From: JACDAN01 sp963802375
GTDB taxonomy: Bacteria > Actinomycetota > Thermoleophilia > Gaiellales > Gaiellaceae
Length of the DNA stretch: 64,000 nucleotides
Assembly: GCA_963802375.1 (NCBI GenBank)
Contig: CAWDIJ010000005.1
Coordinates: forward strand, 372,001 to 436,000
Reading direction: 5' to 3'
The first letter of the stretch is position 1; every line of letters starts with the position of its first letter. The translations under genes and the position numbers were made by a program. Of this stretch, positions 42,110 through 48,923 are shown piece after piece. A model generated the notes under the pieces. It was not told where the DNA came from. It searched no databases and saw nothing but the letters and a program-made list of their open reading frames with translations.

Positions 42110-42424
42110 TTGGCCCTCATCGAGGTCGCGCCGCTGGAGGAGTTTCCGCCCGGCAGCGTCAAGATCGTCCACGTGGGCCAGGTCGCGGTCGGCGTCTACA
42201 ACCTCGACGGGAAGCTGTGTGCGATCGAGGACCGGTGCTCGCACGACGACGGGCCGCTGGCCGAAGGTGAGCACGATCCCGAGCGCGGCGTCGTGATCTG
42301 CCCGCGGCACGGGTCGGAGTTCGACATCTGCTCGGGCCGACCGCTCTCCCTCCCTGCGTACCAGCCGGTGGAGACCTTCCCAGTGGTCGTCGAGGACGGG
42401 GTCGTCAAGGTCGACGTGACCTGA
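42110..42424 (+). CDS. Rieske-type [2Fe-2S] ferredoxin
   Basis: A 104-residue soluble protein with both Rieske boxes, CSHDDGPL (about residue 41; usual form CxH) and CPRHGSEFD (about 63), giving the two Cys and two His ligands of a 2Fe-2S cluster. Such small proteins act as ferredoxins of dioxygenases or nitrite reductases, but one is often encoded after sufSU in actinobacteria, where it may be an Fe-S carrier. Its TTG start directly follows the sufU stop with no gap. Confidence 0.92.
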   Translation: MALIEVAPLEEFPPGSVKIVHVGQVAVGVYNLDGKLCAIEDRCSHDDGPLAEGEHDPERGVVICPRHGSEFDICSGRPLSLPAYQPVETFPVVVEDGVVKVDVT

Positions 42425-42481
42425 CCTCTTCGGCCGCGTCTTGGGCTCAAACCCCAGGACCTGTCCGAATAGGCTACGCGC

Positions 42482-43096
42482 GTGCTGGACGACCGTGTGC
42501 GCGCCGTGCTGAAGCGGCTCGAGGCCGAGGACGCCGCCGAGCGCGAGCAGGGCGTCTCGCGTGAGCTTCGCTCGCGCCAGGTCGCGAGGACGACCGGGCA
42601 GTTCCTCTTCGACCTGGTCGCGCCGCAGACCGACTGTGAGGTGCTGGAAATCGGAGGCTCGCGCGGCTACTCGACGGTTTGGCTCGCCGCCGGCCTGCGC
42701 TACTTCGGAGGGAGGATTCTCTCGCTGGAGGCCGATGCCGTGAAGGCCGAGGCCTGGCGCGCGAACATCGCCGAGGCCGGGCTCGAGGAAACCGCCGAGC
42801 TCCTCGAAGGCGACGCCTTCGAGACGCTGCCCGAGATCGACGACGTCTTCGACATCGTCTTCATCGACGCGGAGAAGGACGACTACGAGCGGCTGTTCGA
42901 GCTCGCGCGGCCGAAGGTCGAGCCGGGCGGGCTCTTCGTCGCCGACAACGTGCTCTCCCATGAGGAGACGCTGGGTGCCTACTCGCGGGCCCGGCAGGCC
43001 GACCCGACGCTCGAGTCGGTCACCGTTCCCCTCGACCGCGGGCTCGAGCTCAGCGTCGTGCTCCGACCGGCGGAGACTCTTCCGACGGGAAGCTGA
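42482..43096 (+). CDS. O-methyltransferase (CCoAOMT-like)
   Basis: A 204-residue SAM-dependent methyltransferase. Motif I is VLEIGGSRGYSTVWLA (about residues 60-75), followed by RILSLEAD, the metal or catalytic segment IVFIDAEKDDYE and GGLFVADNVL, as in family 3 O-methyltransferases. The substrate is unknown. The GTG at 42482 lies exactly six bases after TAGGCT, strongly suggesting a leaderless transcript separate from sufSU. It is followed by the ABC-F leader. Confidence 0.85.
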   Translation: MLDDRVRAVLKRLEAEDAAEREQGVSRELRSRQVARTTGQFLFDLVAPQTDCEVLEIGGSRGYSTVWLAAGLRYFGGRILSLEADAVKAEAWRANIAEAGLEETAELLEGDAFETLPEIDDVFDIVFIDAEKDDYERLFELARPKVEPGGLFVADNVLSHEETLGAYSRARQADPTLESVTVPLDRGLELSVVLRPAETLPTGS

Positions 43097-43126
43097 CCGA
43101 CCTCCTCCCGCTCCGCTACATTTCGG

Positions 43127-43318
43127 CTACCGCGGAAAGGAGGTGGTCCGGTAGTGAAATCTTCAAGTACGGGCAGTGGAGGTACCAGCGGGTAGGGGCG
43201 TGTCCCCGAGACCTGTAGGGAACCGCCTAGCCAGCGTGGGGGACGTCGCGCTACGCGCCACCGGCAATCGTGCCGAGTAGGTAAGCGCCTCTACCAAATC
43301 CACCGCTGGTATCGGAAC
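43127..43318 (+). ncRNA. Structured leader RNA upstream of the ABC-F gene, with a 13-codon uORF
   Basis: A possible promoter (CTGACC, 18 bp, TACATT at 43117-43122) would start RNA near 43129. A strong GGAAAGGAGGT ribosome site lies in the loop of a hairpin (CTACCG 43127-43132 with CGGTAG 43149-43154). It is followed by a short frame, GTG at 43154 to TAG at 43195, coding for a Ser/Gly/Thr-rich 13-mer. Further pairings are CGGCA-ATCG-TGCCG and a long-range stem TACCAGCGG (43183-43191) with CCGCTGGTA (43303-43311). A strong terminator follows. There is no convincing longer coding frame. It did not match riboswitch classes I could recall. Either a regulatory leader or a separate small RNA. Confidence 0.6.
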
Positions 43319-43351
43319 GGGGCCGCTGGAAACAGCGGCCCCTTCTTTTTT
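43319..43351 (+). terminator. Strong intrinsic terminator 10 nt before the ABC-F start
   Basis: GGGGCCGCTG-GAAA-CAGCGGCCCC, a perfect 10-bp GC stem with a GNRA loop, is followed by TTCTTTTTT. It is the best intrinsic terminator in the window. It ends only nine bases before the ABC-F ATG at 43361, leaving no room for another promoter or a ribosome site. Its left arm repeats the CCGCTGG found at 43303, so upstream CCAGCGG (43185-43191) can pair with either. Confidence 0.9.
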
Positions 43352-43360
43352 CGGACAGCC

Positions 43361-45241
43361 ATGGCAGTCGTGATCGCAAACCAGCTCCGCAAGGAGTTCG
43401 CGGGAGACCCGCTCTTCGACGGCGTGTCGTTCAAGGTCGAGCGCCGCGACCGGCTCTCGCTTGCCGGCCCGAACGGTGCGGGCAAGACGACGCTGCTCCG
43501 CATGCTGGCGCGCGAGCTGCCCGTCGAAGGCGGCGAGCTCGTGTTCTCCAAGGGAACACGGGTCGCGCTGCACGATCAGCGCCCGCCGCTCGACCGAGGG
43601 CTGACGCTGCGCGAGTACGTCCTCTCCGGCGCCGCCGATCTGATCGCGCTCGAGGAAGAGCTGCGGAGCCTGGAGCAGGCCATGGCGGCCGGCGACCACG
43701 AGTCCGCGACGTTGAGACGCTACGCGGATGCGCAGGCGCGGCTCGAGCACGCCGGCGGGTACGCCTGGCGCGACCGGACGGCCGGCGTGGTTCGCGGTCT
43801 CGGCTTCGCCGACGCCGATCTCGACCGCCCGCTGGAGACGTTCTCCGGCGGAGAGCTGACGCGGGCCTCGTTGGCGCGCGCGCTCGCCGGCGATCCCGAC
43901 CTCCTGCTCCTCGACGAGCCGACCAACCATCTGGACGTCGAGAGCATCGAGTGGCTCGAGCGCGAGCTCCAGTCCCTCGACGCCGCCGTGATCCTCGTTG
44001 CCCACGACCGCTGGTTCCTCGAGGCGGTGACGAACGGCGTGCTCGAGCTTTCGGGCGGTCGGTCGCTGTACTTCAAAGGGCCGTGGCACCAGTGGCGCAT
44101 GGAGAAGGCCGCGCGGGCTCAGCATGCCCAGAAGGCGCTCGACCGGCTCGACGTGGACATCGCCAGGCTCGAACGATTCGTGGAGCGCTTCCGCTACAAG
44201 AAGAACAAGGCCAAGCAGGCGCAGGCGAAACTGACGCACATCGGCCGTCTGGAAGAGGAGCGGGGCGGCCAGGCGGAGACCCTCGACCGCCTATCGACGA
44301 AGAAGCGGTCACTTGGCTTCGACTTCCTGAAGCCGGCCCGGAGCGGCCGGACGGTCGTCGAGGCGTCCGGGCTGGAGGTCAAGGCGGGCAAGAAGGAGCT
44401 CCTCGACGGGGTCGACTTCGCGCTCGAGCGTGCCGAGCACGTCGCGCTCGTCGGGCCCAACGGCTCGGGGAAGACGACGCTGCTCGAGACCATGCTCGGC
44501 CGGCGGGACGCGGCCGCCGGCACGGTGCGGCTCGGGCACGGTGTCGAGGCCGCCTACTTCTCGCAGCAGGAGCTGGAGCTGGACGAGCGCGGGACCGTGC
44601 TCGACTGCGTCCAGGGCTCCACCGGGCTGCCGCGCCAGTCGGCGCAGAACCTCCTCGGCCGCTTCCTCTTCTCCGGCTGGGACGAGCAGTCGAAGCCGGT
44701 GACGATTCTCTCGGGCGGCGAGCGCCGCCGGCTGGCTCTCGCGATCGTGGTCGCGTCGGGCGCGAACTTCCTGGTGCTCGACGAGCCGACGAACCACCTC
44801 GACCTCGAGAGCCGCGAGGCGCTGGAGGCCGCGCTCGAGGCCTTTCCTGGCACTGTCCTGCTCGTCTCGCACGATCGCGCGCTGATCGACGCCGTCGCTC
44901 AGCGGACGATGGCGATCGAGGATCACGGCCTCCGCTCGTACGAGGGCGGTTGGGCGGAGCTGGTCCGCCGCCGCGAGGAGGTCGCGCAGGCCGTCGAGCC
45001 ACCGGCGCCGAAGGTCACAAAGAAGGCCAAGCCTGCTCGGGCCAAGCCGGCCGGGCCGACTGCCCTCCAGGTCGTCGAGGCGGACATCGCAAAGCAGGAG
45101 GAGCGCGTCGCCGAGCTCGAGCGCGAGCTTGCGGATGACTGGGGCAACGCGGATCTTCTCCGCCGGCATCGTGCGGCGCGCGACGAGCTCCAGGCGCTGC
45201 TTGCCCGTTGGGAGCGCCTGTTCGAGTCCTCAGGCGTCTAG
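43361..45241 (+). CDS. ABC-F family ATPase (ribosome-associated type)
   Basis: A 626-residue soluble protein with two ABC domains: Walker A GPNGAGKTTLL (about residue 31) with signature FSGGELTRASLA, and GPNGSGKTTLL (about 367) with signature LSGGERRRLALA. Both have the Walker B LLLDEPTNHLD form. The linker contains a Lys-rich helix (RYKKNKAKQAQAK) and the C-terminus is a coiled coil (about 565-620). There are no membrane helices, so it is not a transporter. ABC-F proteins act in the ribosomal E site, some giving antibiotic resistance. No ribosome site precedes the ATG. The preceding leader and terminator suggest attenuation control. Its end overlaps the convergent regulator gene by 12 bp. 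Confidence 0.93.
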   Translation: MAVVIANQLRKEFAGDPLFDGVSFKVERRDRLSLAGPNGAGKTTLLRMLARELPVEGGELVFSKGTRVALHDQRPPLDRGLTLREYVLSGAADLIALEEELRSLEQAMAAGDHESATLRRYADAQARLEHAGGYAWRDRTAGVVRGLGFADADLDRPLETFSGGELTRASLARALAGDPDLLLLDEPTNHLDVESIEWLERELQSLDAAVILVAHDRWFLEAVTNGVLELSGGRSLYFKGPWHQWRMEKAARAQHAQKALDRLDVDIARLERFVERFRYKKNKAKQAQAKLTHIGRLEEERGGQAETLDRLSTKKRSLGFDFLKPARSGRTVVEASGLEVKAGKKELLDGVDFALERAEHVALVGPNGSGKTTLLETMLGRRDAAAGTVRLGHGVEAAYFSQQELELDERGTVLDCVQGSTGLPRQSAQNLLGRFLFSGWDEQSKPVTILSGGERRRLALAIVVASGANFLVLDEPTNHLDLESREALEAALEAFPGTVLLVSHDRALIDAVAQRTMAIEDHGLRSYEGGWAELVRRREEVAQAVEPPAPKVTKKAKPARAKPAGPTALQVVEADIAKQEERVAELERELADDWGNADLLRRHRAARDELQALLARWERLFESSGV

Positions 45242-45793
45242 CGCGATCAGCGCCTCTGCGACGACCTTCAGCGGCTTGCCCGAGAGCTGGCTGGCCTTGC
45301 GGAGACGCTTGAAGGCCTCCTCCTCGCTCAGGCCGTCCCGCTCCATCAGCAATCCCTTCGCCCGCTCGATCGCCTTGCGGGCGGCGAGCGCCTCGGCGAG
45401 CGAGTCCGCCTCATCGCGCAGCGACGCCAGCTCCTCGTGGCGGGCCCGCGCGGTCGCGATCGCCGGGAGCAGGTCAGCCTCGCGGAACGGCTTGACCAGG
45501 TAGCCGAACACGCCCGCCTCGACGGCGCGTGACACGAGCTCGTCCTGCCCGTAGGCCGTGAGCATGACGATGGGGATCGGGCGCTCCTCCAGGATCGTCC
45601 GTGCCGCCTCGATCCCATCGAGCCGCGGCATCTTCACGTCGAGGATTGCGAGGTCGGGCTCATGCTCACGGGCGAGCTCGACTGCCTCCTGGCCGTCGCG
45701 CGCCTCGGCGCACACCTCGTGGCCCGACTCTTCGAGCAGGTTCCGGAGGTCGAGCCGGATGATCGTCTCGTCCTCTGCGACCAGGATCCTCAT
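45230..45793 (-). CDS. Response regulator with ANTAR RNA-binding domain
   Basis: A 187-residue AmiR/NasT-type regulator. The receiver domain (1-120) has the phospho-acceptor Asp52 in LAILDVKMPRLDG plus LTAYGQ and LVKPF. A coiled coil leads to the ANTAR three-helix domain (about 130-185, ERAKGLLMERDGLSEEEAF). Such proteins bind paired hairpins with six-base loops (A at position 1, G at 4) and block terminators. The ATG overlaps the kinase stop by 4 bp (ATGA), so the two form one two-component operon. Candidate targets are the two glutamine synthetase leaders described here. Confidence 0.94.
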   Translation of the reverse strand: MRILVAEDETIIRLDLRNLLEESGHEVCAEARDGQEAVELAREHEPDLAILDVKMPRLDGIEAARTILEERPIPIVMLTAYGQDELVSRAVEAGVFGYLVKPFREADLLPAIATARARHEELASLRDEADSLAEALAARKAIERAKGLLMERDGLSEEEAFKRLRKASQLSGKPLKVVAEALIALDA

Positions 45794-47196
45794 GCCGGGA
45801 AGACGACCTCCGCCCGCATGCCGCCGTCCGAGCTCAGGTCGAGCGTGCCGCGGAGCTCGTCCCGGACGAGCGCCTCGACGATGGAGAGGCCGGTCCCGGA
45901 CGGCTCGTCCACGATTCCTGCACCGTCGTCCGCGATCGCGAGCACGACGTTCCCGTTCCGCCGCCCGAGCTCGACGCGAACCAAGTCGCCGCCGTGCTCG
46001 AGCGCGTTCTGGAGCAGCTCGCTGAAGACGAGCGCGAGCGCCGTCGCCTGGTCGCCGGCGAGGGAGACCGGCTCGAGCGCGGTCTCGACCCGCTTGCCCG
46101 ACCCGAGGCCCTGGACGAGCATGGCGCGGAGCCTGTCGAGCAGCTCGTCGAGGTCGACGTCGTCGTGGCGGCTCTCGGTCAGCACCTCGTGGACGGCGGC
46201 GATCGCGAGGATCCGGTTCGCGGAGTCGTCCAGCGCCTTGCGCGGGTCGACCTGCTCCCCGGAGCGCGCCTGGAGCCGCAACAGCGACGCGACGGTCTGG
46301 AGGTTGTTCTTGACGCGGTGGTGGATCTCCTGGGCGAGGACGCCTCGCATCACTGCCCGTCCGTGCTCGACCGCGACGGCCGCGTGGTTGGCGATCGAGG
46401 AGAGCAGCGCGCGCTCCTGGTCGGTGAAGGGCGTGTCGCGGTCGCAGACGAGCTCGCCGATCTGCCGTCCCTTCCAGCGCAGCGGGATCCTGATCGCATG
46501 CGCTGCCGCCCGGCCCTCGGGCCAGGCGATGTTCCCGTCCTCGAGGACGAGCGCCGCCCCGGTCGCGCCGACCGCGTCCACCGTGGTCTGCACGATCGCC
46601 TCGAGCGACTCCTCCAGGTACAGCGACTCGGACACTGCCTCCGAGATTCGGGCAAGCGCCTCCAGTTCGCCCACCCGGCGCTGCGCCTCGCTGTAGAGCT
46701 TCGCGTGCTCGATCGTCTGTGCGACCTGGGCGGCAATCGCCAGCAGCAGCTCGATCTCGTCGTCCGTGAACTCGCGCGGCTCCACCGTCCGGACGTTCAG
46801 CGCGCCGGCGAGCTTCTCGCGGGCAAGGATCGGGACGGCGAGAATCGACTCGTACTGATCCTCCGGGAGGTTGGGGAACCCCTTGAAGCGCGGGTCGAGG
46901 TGTGCCTCAGCCGGGATCGCGATCGGCTTTCGCTCGGCGGCGGCCGTGCCGGTGATCCCCTCCCCGGGTCGCATGCGCGGGCGCCGGGTCATGGCCTCGA
47001 CGGCCGTGCCCTGTGTCGCACGGAGGACGAGCTCGTCAGCCGGCTCGTCGTAGAGGTAGACGAAGCACGCCTCGGCGTCGAGCGCCTCCGCGACCTTGCT
47101 CGCCACGAGCGACAGCACCTCCTCGAGGTCGAGCGTGGAGTTGACTGCCGCGATGCTCTCCGTGAGCAGCTGCAGGTGCCGCTCGGAGGCGTTCAC
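45790..47196 (-). CDS. GAF-GAF sensor histidine kinase (HisKA_2 type)
   Basis: A 468-residue soluble kinase. Two GAF domains (about residues 8-160 and 175-290) are followed by the H-box EIHHRVKNNLQTVASLLRLQ (phospho-acceptor near 291) and an ATPase domain with NALEHGG and DDGAG. The HHRVKNN form is typical of kinases paired with ANTAR regulators such as EutW-EutV. No membrane helix is present, so it senses a cytoplasmic signal. The GTG at 47196 is chosen because the first GAF helix begins there; longer in-frame sequence runs into the divergent promoter region. Confidence 0.92.
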   Translation of the reverse strand: MNASERHLQLLTESIAAVNSTLDLEEVLSLVASKVAEALDAEACFVYLYDEPADELVLRATQGTAVEAMTRRPRMRPGEGITGTAAAERKPIAIPAEAHLDPRFKGFPNLPEDQYESILAVPILAREKLAGALNVRTVEPREFTDDEIELLLAIAAQVAQTIEHAKLYSEAQRRVGELEALARISEAVSESLYLEESLEAIVQTTVDAVGATGAALVLEDGNIAWPEGRAAAHAIRIPLRWKGRQIGELVCDRDTPFTDQERALLSSIANHAAVAVEHGRAVMRGVLAQEIHHRVKNNLQTVASLLRLQARSGEQVDPRKALDDSANRILAIAAVHEVLTESRHDDVDLDELLDRLRAMLVQGLGSGKRVETALEPVSLAGDQATALALVFSELLQNALEHGGDLVRVELGRRNGNVVLAIADDGAGIVDEPSGTGLSIVEALVRDELRGTLDLSSDGGMRAEVVFPA

Positions 47197-47210
47197 AGGC
47201 CGATTGTAGA

Positions 47211-47233
47211 AGCGGCCGGGCGGACCGGCCGCT
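47211..47233. promoter_or_regulatory. Hairpin in the divergent region between the kinase and the repeat protein
   Basis: AGCGGCCGG-GCGGA-CCGGCCGCT is a perfect 9-bp stem, just upstream of the kinase start and followed on the plus strand by TTTG. Nearby are CCACA-AACC-TGTGG (47246-47259), a possible operator, and GGCGCC-AACA-GGCGCC (47301-47316) in the leader of the plus-strand gene. I see no coding frame in 47197-47337. Confidence 0.4.
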
Positions 47234-47337
47234 TTGTTGAAGTTGCCACAAACCTGTGGGAAGATCGCTGACAGGCGGCGCGTCAAGAGATTAAGACAGT
47301 GGCGCCAACAGGCGCCCTGAGATGAAGGGAGCGGCGT

Positions 47338-48375
47338 ATGGAGCAGGTATCCGCACGAGCAGCACTCGTGCCTGCCTCCGATCTCGGCGATGGTCTCACC
47401 ACGACCATTCCGCGGTCGGACATCCAGGCCGTTCTCGCTGCGGAAGAGGAGCCGATCGAGCTGGTTCTCGACGTCGCTCGCTCTTCCGACGGCGAGGCGG
47501 CCGAGACCCGGAACGTCTCGGTGGCGTGGGAGCGCACCGACCTCGAGCGGCTGCTGGAAGAGGCGCAGGGCGACCAGATCGTCCTGACGTTCGATCGGGA
47601 GGCGCTGGCGCGGGCAACCGACGACGTGGAAGCCCATGGCGTTCGCGAGGCGGCTCTCGCCATCGCCGTAGCAGCGACGGTAGCGGCGGGCGGGGCACAA
47701 GCAGCGGCGGCGGAGCCCGGGCCTATGCTGGGCCAGACGGCACCGATCACCCAGTCGACGGCCCCGGCGGGTCCGCAGATCCCCTATCTCAGCCAGGGTC
47801 AGGGTGTGACCCCGGCCGAACTGGGGATCGCCACCGGCACCGCCCCGGATGATCGGGCGGTTGCCCGTGTCGACGAGCCGACGCTGAGCCCGGACGACAG
47901 GGCGGTTGCACGGACCGACCCAGCCGCCGCGCCAACGCCGGCGGGTCCGCAGATCCCCTATCTCAGCCAGGGTGAGGGTGTCACCTCGGCCGAACTGGGG
48001 TTCCCCACGGGCGTCGCCCCGGATGATCGGGCGGTTGCACGGGTCGACGAGCCGACGCTGAGCCCGGACGACAGGGCGGTTGCACGGACCGACCCAGTCG
48101 CCGCGCCAACGCCGGCGGCTCCGCAGATCCCCTATCTCAGCCAGGGTGAAGGTGTGACCCCGGCCGAACTGGGGTTCGCCACCGGCACCGCCCCGGATGA
48201 CCGTGCGCTTCCGCGCACGGATCCGGTCGCTACGACTGGAGGCACGGTGTCGGACCCGGGCACCTTCTCGGTCCCAGGCCCCGAGACCGTTGTCGTCGTC
48301 GGGGCAATCGCGCTGTTGATCACCGGCGCGTTCTTCCTGATCGGCACCGACCGGCGGCGGATCGGGACGGCCTAA
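47338..48375 (+). CDS. Repeat-bearing membrane/surface protein with PDDRAVAR motifs, unknown function
   Basis: A 345-residue protein. Residues 1-100 look like a globular cytoplasmic or leader domain, with a hydrophobic Ala-rich segment at about 104-125 that could be an internal signal or membrane helix. A Pro/Ala-rich region then contains three units of 58 residues (two full, one partial), each with GPQIPYLSQGEGVT, AELG, TGxAPDDRAVAR and EPTLSPDDRAVARTD. The C-terminus is a membrane helix (about 313-335) with an RRR end, like a wall-anchored protein without an LPxTG motif. The ATG at 47338 follows a GGGAG ribosome site. It diverges from the ANTAR two-component pair. The role is unknown; a flexible surface stalk is inference. 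Confidence 0.75.
   Translation: MEQVSARAALVPASDLGDGLTTTIPRSDIQAVLAAEEEPIELVLDVARSSDGEAAETRNVSVAWERTDLERLLEEAQGDQIVLTFDREALARATDDVEAHGVREAALAIAVAATVAAGGAQAAAAEPGPMLGQTAPITQSTAPAGPQIPYLSQGQGVTPAELGIATGTAPDDRAVARVDEPTLSPDDRAVARTDPAAAPTPAGPQIPYLSQGEGVTSAELGFPTGVAPDDRAVARVDEPTLSPDDRAVARTDPVAAPTPAAPQIPYLSQGEGVTPAELGFATGTAPDDRALPRTDPVATTGGTVSDPGTFSVPGPETVVVVGAIALLITGAFFLIGTDRRRIGTA
47767..48232 (+). repeat. 174-bp direct tandem repeats inside the surface-protein gene
   Basis: The segment CCGCAGATCCCCTATCTCAG begins at 47773, 47947 and 48121, giving an exact 174-bp period (58 codons). The first two units are nearly identical; the third is cut short after about 110 bp. Within each unit GATGATCGGGCGGTTGC and GACGACAGGGCGGTTGC give a smaller 45-bp echo. 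Such near-identical units change copy number easily by recombination or slippage and are prone to assembly collapse. Confidence 0.9.
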
Positions 48376-48385
48376 ACCACGGACG

Positions 48386-48413
48386 CGGGGCGCCGCCTCA
48401 GGGTGGCGCCCCG
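48386..48413 (+). terminator. Hairpin terminator after the repeat protein gene
   Basis: CGGGGCGCC-GCCTCAGGGT-GGCGCCCCG (9-bp GC stem) lies 11 bp after the stop codon. There is no T-run, as is common in GC-rich genomes. Confidence 0.55.
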
Positions 48414-48493
48414 CCTCCGAGCGCAGCGCGCGGCTTACACATTCCTTACCGCGCGCAACCCAAACGCTGATCCGGGAGGAGTACGTTCGAGTA

Positions 48494-48757
48494 ATGAGCG
48501 AGGCGCTGCCCGTCCTCCCTGACCTCCGTCAGACGATCGGCTACCTGGTGGCTGACACGAGGGGCAGGATCGTCGGCCGAGTCGAGTGTGCGATGTACGG
48601 CACGGTCCGGGACGTCCCCGATGCGCTGTCCGTCCGCTCCGGCTTCCTTGCACGCCGTCGACGCCTCGTGCCCGCCGCGACGATCCAGGAGATCGACCGC
48701 TCGAGCGGCGTCGTGGGACTGAACGTCGAACGCGAGTCCATTCGCGCGTTTCTGTAG
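48494..48757 (+). CDS. PRC-barrel domain protein
   Basis: An 87-residue small beta-barrel protein. TIGYLVADTRGRIVGRVE and LVPAATIQEID followed by VVGLNVERESI fit the PRC-barrel fold seen in RimM, photosynthetic reaction centre H subunits and many small stress proteins. A GGGAGGAG ribosome site precedes ATG 48494 by 13 bp. Function unknown. It is followed directly by repeat copy B. Confidence 0.8.
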   Translation: MSEALPVLPDLRQTIGYLVADTRGRIVGRVECAMYGTVRDVPDALSVRSGFLARRRRLVPAATIQEIDRSSGVVGLNVERESIRAFL

Positions 48758-48759
48758 GA

Positions 48760-48808
48760 GGGGCTTGGCGGAACGCCAGCTGTGCCGAGCGACGTTCCGC
48801 CAAGCCCT
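48760..48808. repeat. Interspersed palindromic repeat, copy B
   Basis: GGGGCTTGGCGGAACG (48760-48775) and CGTTCCGCCAAGCCCT (48793-48808) are inverted with 15 of 16 matches around a 17-nt loop, CCAGCTGTGCCGAGCGA. Arms and loop ends match copy A at 36511-36675, which has an insert where this copy has the short loop. It sits 3 bp after the PRC-barrel gene and could also serve as its terminator. Confidence 0.75.
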
Positions 48809-48842
48809 AGAAACGCACGGAAAAAACGGCCACAATGCCTAG

Positions 48843-48915
48843 TTGTCCCACTCCGCCTGCGGTGGGTGGGACAAACTGACGGCCGATCGCGAGCTGCATT
48901 TGCAGCTCGCGGTCG
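48843..48915. terminator. Two strong hairpins at the 3-prime end of glnA
   Basis: TTGTCCCAC (48843-48851) pairs with GTGGGACAA (48866-48874) with an inner CCGC-CT-GCGG. CGATCGCGAGCTGCA (48884-48898) pairs with TGCAGCTCGCGGTCG (48901-48915) with one mismatch. They lie between convergent genes, the second only 9 bp beyond the glnA stop, so they probably end glnA transcription and perhaps that of the PRC-barrel gene. Confidence 0.65.
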
Positions 48916-48923
48916 TTCCGGCC

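Noticed and set aside
43129..43318. TPP or ZTP riboswitch in the ABC-F leader
   Set aside because: Short stretches (CCAGCGTGGGGGA, CCGCCTAGCCA) recall parts of these classes, but the order and the other conserved blocks are absent.
43163..44239. Minus-strand open frame across the leader and ABC-F gene
   Set aside because: Shadow of the ABC-F codons, no recognisable protein, and it would cross the strong terminator.
47301..47316. ANTAR-type hexaloop hairpin before the repeat protein gene
   Set aside because: With a six-base loop it reads CAACAG, lacking A at 1 and G at 4; it is more stable as a four-base loop.
47767..48232. CRISPR array
   Set aside because: The 174-bp units are contiguous coding repeats with no spacers and no cas genes.
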